Of a stretch of 64,000 bases of DNA, positions 26,342-34,503 are shown piece by piece. Every line of letters begins with the position of its first letter. The stretch's first letter is position 1. The stretch spans positions 1 through 64,000 of the forward strand of contig JARGPU010000005.1 of assembly GCA_029210325.1 (NCBI GenBank). Direction: 5' to 3'. Source of the DNA: Alcanivoracaceae bacterium. GTDB lineage: Bacteria > Pseudomonadota > Gammaproteobacteria > Pseudomonadales > Alcanivoracaceae. The notes under the pieces are model-generated. The model was not told the origin of the DNA. It saw nothing but the letters and a program-made list of their open reading frames with translations, and ran no database searches. A program made the translations under genes and the position numbers.

Positions 26342-26903
26342 CATTCGCTCGGCATACGCCAGGCAATCAGGCTTTACTCTGCTGGAAGTTCTGGTGGTTG
26401 TGGCCCTGATGGTCCTGGTAGCCACCTTGCTGGTGTCTGCTGCGTTGCGCGGCAGCACTGGCGACCCCGCCGGCACGGCGGCGGCGCGGTTTTCTGACAC
26501 TGTCGCTCTGATGTCCGAGAATAGCCTGTTCCGTGGCGAGCTACTGGCATTGCGCCTGAGCGATACTGGCTGGACTCCGCTCGGCTTCGATGTGGCCAAC
26601 TCGGAGTTTGTGCCGTTAGCCTCCCCACTGGCAGAAACAGAGCTGGAGCAGGGTATTCTGCTTGAGTGGAAAATGGAGGAAAGTCGCAATCCCGATCGCC
26701 CGGATATTGCTGAAGTGGGCGCATCGCTTATCAGTGACGAGCTGATGGTCGAGAAAAAGCAGGAGGTCCCGCAGATATTCTTTTTCCCCAGCGGCGAAGT
26801 GACGCCCCTGACTGTCTGGTTGGTTCAGGTGGAGGGCGATGTCAGTCACGAGTTAATGGTTGATCCACTTGGCCGAGTGACTGCCGTTGGAGATGAACCG
26901 TGA
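26304..26903 (+). CDS. gspH: Minor pseudopilin GspH
   Basis: About 199 residues with the prepilin motif QSGFTLLEVLVVVALMVLVA. The gene overlaps the end of gspG. The open frame reaches back to 26268, but ATG 26304 is preferred because GAGG lies six bases upstream; GTG 26322 is another option. The start gives a leader of about 24 residues, long for a pseudopilin. The C-terminal domain is beta-rich as expected for GspH. It is a tip or shaft minor component. The stop overlaps the gspI GTG start. Confidence 0.88.
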   Translation: MLISASVIPGPSNIRSAYARQSGFTLLEVLVVVALMVLVATLLVSAALRGSTGDPAGTAAARFSDTVALMSENSLFRGELLALRLSDTGWTPLGFDVANSEFVPLASPLAETELEQGILLEWKMEESRNPDRPDIAEVGASLISDELMVEKKQEVPQIFFFPSGEVTPLTVWLVQVEGDVSHELMVDPLGRVTAVGDEP

Positions 26904-27334
26904 TTCGAGGCAGGCAGAAAGGGTTCACTCTGGTAGAAATTCTGGTTGCCCTGATGGTGCTGGCGTTTGCTGCTATTCTGCTCGCCGACACCATTGGCTC
27001 CGGTGCCGTTGCCCATAGTCGACTTGATCAAACCACCCGTGCCTGGGGGGTTGCGTCCGATAAGCTGGTTGAGTTGCAGGTTTATCAACGCTGGCCCAGC
27101 GTGGGCGTGCAGGATGAAATTGTCGAGCGCCATGACGAGCGCTGGATGGTGCGTACCAAAATCAGTAATGGCCCCTACGCAGACACTCGCCGAGTGGATA
27201 TTGAAGTAGGGCCGGAGCCCGCCTCGGCTAAAGAAAGGCTGGTGACTTGGTCTGTGTTTAGCCTGATTGGCAAGCCGTTCGATGCTAGTGCATCAACCGG
27301 TGGAAACGCAGCTCCGGGCGGCACTAACCCATGA
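26900..27334 (+). CDS. gspI: Minor pseudopilin GspI
   Basis: A 144-residue prepilin starting at a GTG that overlaps the gspH stop (GTGA). The short basic leader RGRQK is cut at the Gly before FTLVEILVALMVLAFAA, with Glu at +5. The mature part (TRAWGVASDKLVELQ) is typical of GspI. In the family it forms the tip complex with GspJ and GspK. The C-terminus is Gly/Ala-rich. It overlaps gspJ by 4 bases. Confidence 0.93.
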   Translation: MIRGRQKGFTLVEILVALMVLAFAAILLADTIGSGAVAHSRLDQTTRAWGVASDKLVELQVYQRWPSVGVQDEIVERHDERWMVRTKISNGPYADTRRVDIEVGPEPASAKERLVTWSVFSLIGKPFDASASTGGNAAPGGTNP

Positions 27335-27972
27335 AAAACTCCGCCACGAAAGAGGTTCGCGGTTTTACCCTACTGGAAGTGGTCGTCGCCATTGCCATTC
27401 TCGCGGGTATCTTTGTTGTTGCACTGGAAACTTTTCGTGCAGCCAGTGACGGTCGCGAGCGGCTGGCCGAGGAGGCCACTCGGCTAGAAGCGCGACAGCG
27501 CGCACTGACTTTTCTTACGCTGGATTTCGAGCAGCTTATAGCCCGTCCGGTGCGCGATGCGTTGGGTGATTATCAGCCGGCGCTCATGTCGCTGGACAAC
27601 GGCGTTGCCCTGACGCGTCTTGGCTGGGCTAACCCGTTTGATTTGCGCAGCCGTAGCCAGATGCAGCGGGTGGAATATCAATTAATTGATACTCAGCTGT
27701 TACGCCGATATTGGCCAGCACTGGATACCATGGCCGGGACAGAGCCCGTGGAGTCGGTATTGCTGGAGGATGTTGACAGTATTCAAGTGCGCTACCTGTA
27801 TCAGCCTTCGAACGGTGACATGGCATGGCAGGAAATCTGGCCGGACCCTTCACTGCTTGGCGTGGAGCCGCAGCTTATGCCGCTGCCGAAAAGCATTGAA
27901 CTGGAGATCATCTTTGCTGATGGCAGTTTTATGCATCGCTACTTCCGCACGGTAACCAATATATGGCAATGA
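27331..27972 (+). CDS. gspJ: Minor pseudopilin GspJ
   Basis: A 213-residue prepilin with RGFTLLEVVVAIAILAGIF, Glu at +5, and a larger beta-rich mature domain (RALTFLTLDFEQLIARPVRD) characteristic of GspJ. It forms the pseudopilus tip with GspI and GspK. The last 10 bases overlap the gspK start. Confidence 0.94.
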   Translation: MKNSATKEVRGFTLLEVVVAIAILAGIFVVALETFRAASDGRERLAEEATRLEARQRALTFLTLDFEQLIARPVRDALGDYQPALMSLDNGVALTRLGWANPFDLRSRSQMQRVEYQLIDTQLLRRYWPALDTMAGTEPVESVLLEDVDSIQVRYLYQPSNGDMAWQEIWPDPSLLGVEPQLMPLPKSIELEIIFADGSFMHRYFRTVTNIWQ

Positions 27973-28979
27973 AGTATCGGCAGAAGGGTGCCGCACTGAT
28001 TATTGTCTTGTTGCTGTTCGCTGTGCTGGTAGCGCTGGCCGTGGAGGTCATGTATCGACTTGACCATTTTCGCACCCGCACCGGAAACCTGCTCAGTTGG
28101 GATCAGCGCTATCAGTACGCTATTGCTGCCGAGACTCTGGCGATTCAAGCGCTGATTGATGATCTGGAAAATGATCGCAACAACAGTATGCTTGCCGACG
28201 ATTGTGTTACTGATCGCTGGGGTGCGGAGTTGCCACCCATGCCCTATGAGCAGGCCATGCTGAATGCTTCGGTACAGGATCTACAGGGCCGCTTTAATAT
28301 TAATTGGCTGGTTACTTCGCAGCCGCCGAACTATGAGCGCAACCCGGAAGCCATTGCCCGTTTAGAGCAATTGCTTGTGGTGCTTCTGCCTGACCCTTCG
28401 CGGGCCAGTGTGCTGGCCATGGAAATGGCCGACTGGATTGATACAAATAACCTGGTTGACGGCATTGACGGTGCGGAGGATGGCGAGTACCGGGATAGAC
28501 GTACCCCGAACGTGCCCGCCGCACACGAGTCGGAGATGCGATCCTTGCGTTCCTTCGCTGTGGCAGAAGGGTTGCCCGATTTTTTCTGGAGTTATTTTAC
28601 CGCGCTGCCACCGCTTACCCGGCTGAACGTCAATACGGCGCCCGAGCCAGTGCTTGATGCGGTGCTGAGCAGTACGGTGGGGAATGCCGGCACCCAGGTA
28701 ATTGCCCAGCAGCGAGAGCAGGCCTCTATTGAGTCCGTTGCCTCACTGCTGCAAATGGCACCGTTTAGCACATTAGAAGCCGGCCAGCAGGCTGCTCTGC
28801 AGGACTTGCTATCAGTGAACTCAGAGTTCTTTCAGGTGATGGTGGATGTCACAACAGATAGTGGTGTGAGCCGGCTGGTGAGCCGTATTTATCGCTCGGA
28901 CAGTGCCGAAACCGTTGTTTTCAGCCGTCAGCTGGTACCTGTGCTCGCGCCGCTCGAACCGCCGTGCAATTCCCTCTAG
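27963..28979 (+). CDS. gspK: Minor pseudopilin GspK
   Basis: A 338-residue protein, the largest pseudopilin. The leader ends at KGAALIIVLLLFAVLVALA. As usual for GspK, the +5 residue is not Glu, which fits its place at the very tip. The large helical insert is present (VLAMEMADWIDTNNLVDG through the acidic DGAEDGEYRDR, a probable calcium site), as is the LNVNTAPEPVLDAVLS segment. Two ATGs (27963, 27969) could serve as start. It is followed by an 84-base gap before gspL. Confidence 0.94.
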   Translation: MAMKYRQKGAALIIVLLLFAVLVALAVEVMYRLDHFRTRTGNLLSWDQRYQYAIAAETLAIQALIDDLENDRNNSMLADDCVTDRWGAELPPMPYEQAMLNASVQDLQGRFNINWLVTSQPPNYERNPEAIARLEQLLVVLLPDPSRASVLAMEMADWIDTNNLVDGIDGAEDGEYRDRRTPNVPAAHESEMRSLRSFAVAEGLPDFFWSYFTALPPLTRLNVNTAPEPVLDAVLSSTVGNAGTQVIAQQREQASIESVASLLQMAPFSTLEAGQQAALQDLLSVNSEFFQVMVDVTTDSGVSRLVSRIYRSDSAETVVFSRQLVPVLAPLEPPCNSL

Positions 28980-29063
28980 AATCCAGACCATAGCTGATGA
29001 ACCAGGGCTGAGGAAACGCCGTAATGCAGTTAATCCGGGTAACCCCCGAAAATAGGAGTACTC

Positions 29064-30209
29064 ATGGCTGAGCCGACATTGATCTGGCTGGCAGAGGGCA
29101 GTCTGGCGGCCGCTTCGGCGGACGCTATCATGGTGCGCTGGCAGGACAGCTCCGGCGAGGTCAATACCGGGACGCTGGCAGAGGTGGTACAGCACTGCGG
29201 GCCGTTTGGTATCCGTCTGGTGCTATCTGTCTCTGATGTGCTGGTTACCGATGTGGCCCTGAATCGCAAGCAAGCGCGCCACTTACAGCGAGTGCTGCCA
29301 TGGTTACTGGAGGATCAGTTAATTGATGCACCGGACAAGCTCTGGTTTGCCAGTGGCAAGCCGATAGCCGGTCATTACCCTGTGGTCGCCTGTGATCGTG
29401 CCAATTTGCAGCATCTGCAACAGCTGTGCGCCGAGCTTGGTCTGTGGGTGCGCGGCGTCAGTGTCGATGTCCAGCTACTGGCGGCGTTGGCGCCGGCTTT
29501 GGTTGCCGTTGATCAGCAGCGGCTGGTGATTGCCGAGAATCATCAGGGCTTGATGATTCCCGGTGATGATCATCAGGCCATGCTGTCTGTGCTTGGGCTT
29601 GATTCACTGGTGGAACAGCCCCTGTCTCTGGGCGAGCTGTTTCAGGTGATGGCCGCAGCGGTTCGTGCCGGGCAACATTTGGAATTACTGCAGGGCGAGT
29701 TGCGTCCTGCGGAGCAGCGCGGCGGCCCCCAGCTGTCTGAGTCATGGAAACGTGTCTTTGTTCTGGCTGCCGCCAGCATCGTGTTGGTAGCAGTATTAAT
29801 GGTGGCGCAGACCTGGCGCTTTGGTGCTGCAGCGGAGCAACACTGGCAACAGGCGGCAGCACTGTACAACGAGCTGTTTCCGGGAGACCGGGCGCAGGCG
29901 TTGTTGGAAACCCAGTTTCGCAATCGCTTGAACCAGTTGGGCGGGGTTAGTCAGGGTGGTTTTATGGCCTTGATGGTGCCGGTTGGCGAGTCGCTTGCCG
30001 GGCGTGATAACAGTGGCCTGTCGGCAAAGCGCATTCAGTACGATGAGCGTGATAATGCGCTCACTGTAGATATTGAAGCGTCTGACTATGACAGTCTTGA
30101 GGCACTGCGCAGTAAAATCAGCGCCGGTGGTTTGAGTGCTGAGATTGCCAACTATCGTAGTCAGGGTGAGACCGTTACTGCCCGTCTGCGTGTGACAGCG
30201 GGGTCCTGA
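29064..30209 (+). CDS. gspL: Type II secretion inner-membrane protein GspL
   Basis: A 381-residue bitopic protein. The cytoplasmic actin-like domain (residues 1 to about 225) docks GspE, one membrane helix follows (VFVLAAASIVLVAVLMVAQTW), and the periplasmic part ends in a ferredoxin-like fold. TAGGAGT precedes the ATG. The weak first part of the sequence is normal for this poorly conserved family, and the position between gspK and gspM supports the call. The stop overlaps the gspM start. Confidence 0.92.
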   Translation: MAEPTLIWLAEGSLAAASADAIMVRWQDSSGEVNTGTLAEVVQHCGPFGIRLVLSVSDVLVTDVALNRKQARHLQRVLPWLLEDQLIDAPDKLWFASGKPIAGHYPVVACDRANLQHLQQLCAELGLWVRGVSVDVQLLAALAPALVAVDQQRLVIAENHQGLMIPGDDHQAMLSVLGLDSLVEQPLSLGELFQVMAAAVRAGQHLELLQGELRPAEQRGGPQLSESWKRVFVLAAASIVLVAVLMVAQTWRFGAAAEQHWQQAAALYNELFPGDRAQALLETQFRNRLNQLGGVSQGGFMALMVPVGESLAGRDNSGLSAKRIQYDERDNALTVDIEASDYDSLEALRSKISAGGLSAEIANYRSQGETVTARLRVTAGS

Positions 30210-30736
30210 TGATGTCACTCAATAATCTGTTTGCGCCGCTTCAGGCCCGCCTGGTACCGGCGAGATTGTGGTTTAGTCAGCGTGAGCCACGTGAGCAGCT
30301 GGCTCTTCGCGTACTTGCCGTCGCCTTGGCTGTGGTGTTGCTGGTAGCGTTGATCTGGCAGCCGATGGTTACTAGTCACGCGGATGCCAAGGCACTTTAT
30401 GCGAAGAACAGTCGCCTGCATGCATGGATTGAAGACAACAGCGCGGTGATTAGAGGTGCCTCGCAGGGCGGCAACCGGACGCCGGCGCCGGGCGGTGACT
30501 GGATTGCCCAGTTAAGCCGCAGTGCAGCAACGGCGGGAGTGGATTTGCGCGGCTTTAACCCGGAGGGGGATCAGTCCGTTCGTATTCAGATAGAGGCACA
30601 GCCCTTTGCGGACGTGGTTAACTGGCTGCAGCAACTGGAAACCGGGCAGGGCATCCGGGTGGCGACGGCAGAGTTTTCCTCGACAAGTTCCAGCGGCTTG
30701 ATAAACCTTCGGGCCACACTGAAACGCATGCCATGA
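30209..30736 (+). CDS. gspM: Type II secretion inner-membrane protein GspM
   Basis: A 175-residue bitopic protein with a short cytoplasmic part, one helix (VLAVALAVVLLVALIW) and a periplasmic ferredoxin-like domain (FADVVNWLQQLETGQGI). It pairs with GspL in the platform. It is the last recognisable gsp gene; no gspN follows. A 4-base overlap (ATGA) couples it to the next gene. Confidence 0.92.
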   Translation: MMSLNNLFAPLQARLVPARLWFSQREPREQLALRVLAVALAVVLLVALIWQPMVTSHADAKALYAKNSRLHAWIEDNSAVIRGASQGGNRTPAPGGDWIAQLSRSAATAGVDLRGFNPEGDQSVRIQIEAQPFADVVNWLQQLETGQGIRVATAEFSSTSSSGLINLRATLKRMP

Positions 30737-32034
30737 AGTTCTTTCTGGCGCTGTTTTTACTGTGTTGCGCGCTGACGCCTTTATCTCACGCCGGCGAGCA
30801 GCGAGCGCTTCAGCATACGGTCATCACACTAACCCCGGCGGAACTGCCTGATCTCGAAGGGCTGCCAATTGATAGCCTGTCAGTGATGGTATGGAGTGGT
30901 GAGCGCTTTGTGCCGGTGCCATTTCAGCTTGATGAGATGGACCGTCTGGATATGGTTTGGTTTGCGGATAGTGGTTTTGAGCGGCGTGGCACGAAGGGAG
31001 CATTTGATGGTGCCGATCAGCTCCTGCTGATGCTGCGTGATGCCGCCTCTGCGGCGGCCAAGGATGCACAGCCCGAGCATGGAAAGATTGTCGCGCAGGT
31101 TAATCTGGATACTCCCGAAGGCATTGCTTATGTGTTTTATGTTGTTCAGGGAAATTCGCAGCGGGATCCTCGCAGTTATGTTAGTCATGACCCGAATAGC
31201 GGCGTAACCAGTACCGAACACTATGTTCTGACCACAGACCCGGACAATGAATTGAACTGGCGCCACCTTGGCTACTCAGGCTATACCGGGCGCGCCGATG
31301 CCTCCTTGATTGATACTTTGAAGATGCGCATGTCCGGTGGCGTATTGTTTCGTTTCCCACGAATAACACTGGATAACGACAACCTGCGCCCGGTGATGAC
31401 CGGGTTTCGTATTGGCCCGATCCGTTCGGTAATGCACTTGGAAACCCGAGTGGTGTTTGCCAGCCTGCCGATGATGAAGCTGCATGTGCAGGCGCATCGT
31501 TACGCTAATCACTACGAGGCACATAGTTACGCCAAAATTCCGTCACTTTATCGAAGTGCTCTGAAGCAGCCGCAGGTATCGGTGTCGATTGATGGTAACG
31601 GCTTGATGGGGTCGTTGGTAAGAACAGCTAGGGCCGGAGACTTGGTGGCAAAGGTGGACGGCAGCATGGATGCCAGTGAAGAGCAAATGGTCCGGCGCGG
31701 CCTGAGCAGTGATGATAGCTGGATATTGTTTGATAGCCGTCAGGGTTTTGCCTTGCTGACTGAGCTGGATGTGCCGCCGTCGCTACATGGTATCCCGCTC
31801 GGGCTGGTGTATCAGGATGACCGGCAGCTTTCGGTCAGGCCTGAACAATACCCAGGCCAGCTGCCGAACCTGGGCTACGAGCTGAACGGCTGGCCCGAGC
31901 AGGATGAACTGCGTTTTGCAGTACGCCTGTTATTCGACCAGCACTTCGGTGAGCTTGAGCCAACGGATTACGTCGCCCTGCGCACCGGCAGGGCGTTAAA
32001 GATCAGCGTTTTTTATCCGCAGGAAGCTCAATAA
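30733..32034 (+). CDS. Exported protein of unknown function coupled to the gsp operon
   Basis: A 433-residue protein with a cleavable Sec signal (MKFFLALFLLCCALTPLSHA) and no later membrane helix, so it is periplasmic or secreted. The mature part looks all-beta (VITLTPAELPDLEGLPIDSL, VPVPFQLDEMDRLDMVWF). It starts inside the gspM stop codon, so it is translated with the secretion genes. It could be a substrate, a chaperone or an outer-membrane accessory factor. No named family is recognised. Its 3' end overlaps the convergent hydrolase gene by 32 bases. Confidence 0.85.
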   Translation: MKFFLALFLLCCALTPLSHAGEQRALQHTVITLTPAELPDLEGLPIDSLSVMVWSGERFVPVPFQLDEMDRLDMVWFADSGFERRGTKGAFDGADQLLLMLRDAASAAAKDAQPEHGKIVAQVNLDTPEGIAYVFYVVQGNSQRDPRSYVSHDPNSGVTSTEHYVLTTDPDNELNWRHLGYSGYTGRADASLIDTLKMRMSGGVLFRFPRITLDNDNLRPVMTGFRIGPIRSVMHLETRVVFASLPMMKLHVQAHRYANHYEAHSYAKIPSLYRSALKQPQVSVSIDGNGLMGSLVRTARAGDLVAKVDGSMDASEEQMVRRGLSSDDSWILFDSRQGFALLTELDVPPSLHGIPLGLVYQDDRQLSVRPEQYPGQLPNLGYELNGWPEQDELRFAVRLLFDQHFGELEPTDYVALRTGRALKISVFYPQEAQ

Positions 32035-33661
32035 TCGGCAGTTTCATTGATCCGCTGACCTTCGCTTTGCTCCACCAGAAGGACGGGTTTATAAAGTATT
32101 GCCAGGTGTAGCCGTAGACCACCAAGCCAACACGGTCCCCGGGCTTGAGTGGCTGGGAGACAGCAGGCAGCTGCTGGTTGAACTGACCCTTGTGCGGTAG
32201 CGGAGTGAGTTGCTCGCTGGCCACTCTGACGCGTACTTTGCCAGCCCGCTGAACACCTACACCCACGAAAACCCGGGTGCTGTTACGGCTGGCATTGCCG
32301 ACAAGCTTCAAATTAATTTCCGGAATGCCCGCCAATACCTCGTTCTCTCCCGCAATATGTAGTGGAATAAACAGCGGTCTGACATTGCCACCCTGGGGCT
32401 TCAGAAAGCGCAGGTCGGATCCCGGCCACAGACTAAGGAACAGGTCTCCCAGGTTGGTTAGTGGTACCGCCAGCCACTCGCCAGCACCGGCAAACGGCAG
32501 ATGAATGGCGTGACCGGGTACCGGGAACTCTTCTTTGATCTCAGGGAAGGTTTCGTTGCCAAGACCGGCGCCTTTATAGTCCAGCGTCAAGCACAGCTCC
32601 GGAACAGTACGCTCTTCGCCACGCAGTTTTTCATCCCACCAGGCAACGATGGTATCGGTGAGCTTGCCTTGGTAGTCGCCACAGTGGATCTTGTTTTCTG
32701 TGTTGAACAGCGGCTTGCCGGACCATTTTTGTACTGGCCATGGCAAGATGTGGCCGCCCTGAATCGCCAGAAGCCGGGCGTCGCGTCCGGCATCATGGAA
32801 ACAGCTTTGATTATCCAGTGCTTCCTGCATGGGGAAAATAGTGTCGCGGAAACCCTGTACAAAAAGGGCGTCAGCCTGAGGCTTGGCGCCTTGGTCACAA
32901 TGGTATGCCGGGCTGCGCTGGTACAGCAGGTTTACCGCGTCGGAGCTCATTGTGCCGCTAAAGCCGCTTCTCAGCGGTTTTTTCACCATAAAGCCGATAT
33001 CAAAACCACTGCTAACGCCACCCGGTACCAGAAGATAAAAGCCCCAACCCGTTTTCATGTGCTGGTTTGGTGCCAACGTATTCATGTCATGCCAACTGGC
33101 GATCGGCACCAGTGCTTTCAGGCGTGGCTCTGAGAACGAGGCAAGAGTCTGCAGCCCGCCACCGTAGGATTCACCGATCATGCCGATGGCGGGTGAGCCG
33201 TCAGCAAGGGTATGAATGGCGGGAAGATGCTTGAGTGACCAATCGATAACCGTGGAGACATCCTTGATCTCGTGTTCAGGGCTCATCATCTCGACCACGC
33301 CCTGACTTTGCCCCCAGCCACGTTGGTCGTAGAACACCACCCAATAGCCGCTTTTCCAGGCGGCTAGTGCTGCTTCGCCGGTAATCATGGTTTTGCCGTA
33401 AATTGACAACGGCCGCTTGGCCCGGAAGCCTCCAAAACCGTGGGTCGCAATAACCAGTGGGGCACTTTGCCCGGCGGCCAGTTTTGGCTGGTAGACTGTG
33501 GCGGCAAGCTTCTTGCCGTCATGGGTCGTGATTCTGACCTGGAAGTAGTCTTCCTTGTAGGCGGTGGCGGCAGGCCCCACAGGGGCGGGCGGCAGCTTGG
33601 TGGTAGCGCAGCCGGCAATGAAAATAGCCAGCAAAACGGTCAGTGCGACTCGCATCGACAT
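32003..33661 (-). CDS. Alpha/beta hydrolase lipoprotein, X-Pro peptidase/CocE-like
   Basis: A 552-residue protein with a lipoprotein signal ending in IAGC. An alpha/beta-hydrolase core follows: oxyanion region VIATHGFGG, nucleophile elbow GESYGGG, and an HILPWP segment with the likely His. The C-terminal beta domain (about 400-552) resembles the jelly-roll of X-prolyl dipeptidyl peptidases and cocaine esterase. It should sit in a membrane facing the periplasm or outside. Two start codons are possible (33661, 33655); the first has GAGGGG four bases upstream. Substrate (peptide or ester) cannot be told. Confidence 0.87.
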   Translation of the reverse strand: MSMRVALTVLLAIFIAGCATTKLPPAPVGPAATAYKEDYFQVRITTHDGKKLAATVYQPKLAAGQSAPLVIATHGFGGFRAKRPLSIYGKTMITGEAALAAWKSGYWVVFYDQRGWGQSQGVVEMMSPEHEIKDVSTVIDWSLKHLPAIHTLADGSPAIGMIGESYGGGLQTLASFSEPRLKALVPIASWHDMNTLAPNQHMKTGWGFYLLVPGGVSSGFDIGFMVKKPLRSGFSGTMSSDAVNLLYQRSPAYHCDQGAKPQADALFVQGFRDTIFPMQEALDNQSCFHDAGRDARLLAIQGGHILPWPVQKWSGKPLFNTENKIHCGDYQGKLTDTIVAWWDEKLRGEERTVPELCLTLDYKGAGLGNETFPEIKEEFPVPGHAIHLPFAGAGEWLAVPLTNLGDLFLSLWPGSDLRFLKPQGGNVRPLFIPLHIAGENEVLAGIPEINLKLVGNASRNSTRVFVGVGVQRAGKVRVRVASEQLTPLPHKGQFNQQLPAVSQPLKPGDRVGLVVYGYTWQYFINPSFWWSKAKVSGSMKLPIIELPADKKR

Positions 33662-33757
33662 GGAACCCCTCGTTATTATTTATGCACTTTTATTCTTTAT
33701 GGGTGACTCTGGACAAACCCATAGAGATCTCCCCCGGGCTATCTGAGCGCGCCTATT

Positions 33758-34498
33758 ATGACCAAGCCGTCCCGCCAAGGCCATGTGAAAAACTCCCTGT
33801 GCTGGTTCGTTGGGGCCAGTTTGTCATTCTGGCTGGCGATAGCAGCAGCGTGGTCGCTAAGCGCGAGGCTCGATTATGCCTACCCGTTTTGGTATCAAGT
33901 ACTGGATATTGACCAGCATATTGCCCGCTATGCGCCCTATCATCCCAGTAAACCGGGCTTTGCCAGGCTCGGCGCCGAGCAGCACCATCAGGCCTTTGCC
34001 AGCATTTCCCGAGCAGTACATGGGCGAGGCGAGCCACTGGAAAATATCCGCTATCAACCCCCGGGCCGGCCAGCGTTGACCCTGCTGGATGATGCCGAGG
34101 TGCGTCACCTGAAGGATGTGGCTCGCTTGCTGCACATGGCGGGCTGGGCCACACTGGCGGCGCTTGTGCTGTGGCTGTGGCTGATGTTGGTCCAGTCAGG
34201 CGCAACGTTGCCGTCGTGGCGACAACGTCTGCTGACCATTGCCGCCGTGGCGTTTGTGGTGTCTGCGGCGCTACTGCTGGCTGGTCCCAAAGCAGTGTTC
34301 TATCAGTTCCATGTGTGGCTGTTTCCGCCAGAAAACCCCTGGTTTTTTTACTGGGAAGAGTCGCTGATGAGCACGTTGATGAAGGCGCCATCGTTGTTTG
34401 GCGCCATCGCCGTACAGATTTTTCTGCTGGCGTTGTTGCTGGTGCTGCCCATTCATCTGGCTGGCCGCCGACTAGGCGGTTGGCTGCACCGGAGGTAA
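33758..34498 (+). CDS. DUF1461 integral membrane protein
   Basis: A 246-residue protein of the DUF1461/TIGR01906 family. Helices are seen near the N-terminus (LCWFVGASLSFWLAIAAAW) and at WATLAALVLWLWLML, LLTIAAVAFVVSAALLL and IAVQIFLLALLLVL. The most conserved family segment, LFPPENPWFFYWEESLMST, is present. Function is unknown. The gene is close before the PEP-synthase-like gene: its stop is 2 bases before the TTG, and its end supplies that gene's ribosome site. Confidence 0.85.
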   Translation: MTKPSRQGHVKNSLCWFVGASLSFWLAIAAAWSLSARLDYAYPFWYQVLDIDQHIARYAPYHPSKPGFARLGAEQHHQAFASISRAVHGRGEPLENIRYQPPGRPALTLLDDAEVRHLKDVARLLHMAGWATLAALVLWLWLMLVQSGATLPSWRQRLLTIAAVAFVVSAALLLAGPKAVFYQFHVWLFPPENPWFFYWEESLMSTLMKAPSLFGAIAVQIFLLALLLVLPIHLAGRRLGGWLHRR

Positions 34499-34503
34499 GG
34501 TTG
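34491..34503 (+). promoter_or_regulatory. Ribosome site deciding a TTG start
   Basis: GGAGG at 34491-34495 lies five bases before TTG 34501. The open frame extends much further upstream (to 34171), but that stretch is out of frame with the overlapping DUF1461 gene and codes for Arg/Trp/His-rich text unlike a protein. The TTG is therefore taken as the start of the next gene. Confidence 0.7.

Noticed and set aside
34171-34500. N-terminal extension of the PEP-synthase-like gene
   Set aside because: It overlaps the DUF1461 gene in another frame, its text is unlike protein, and a good ribosome site precedes the TTG at 34501.
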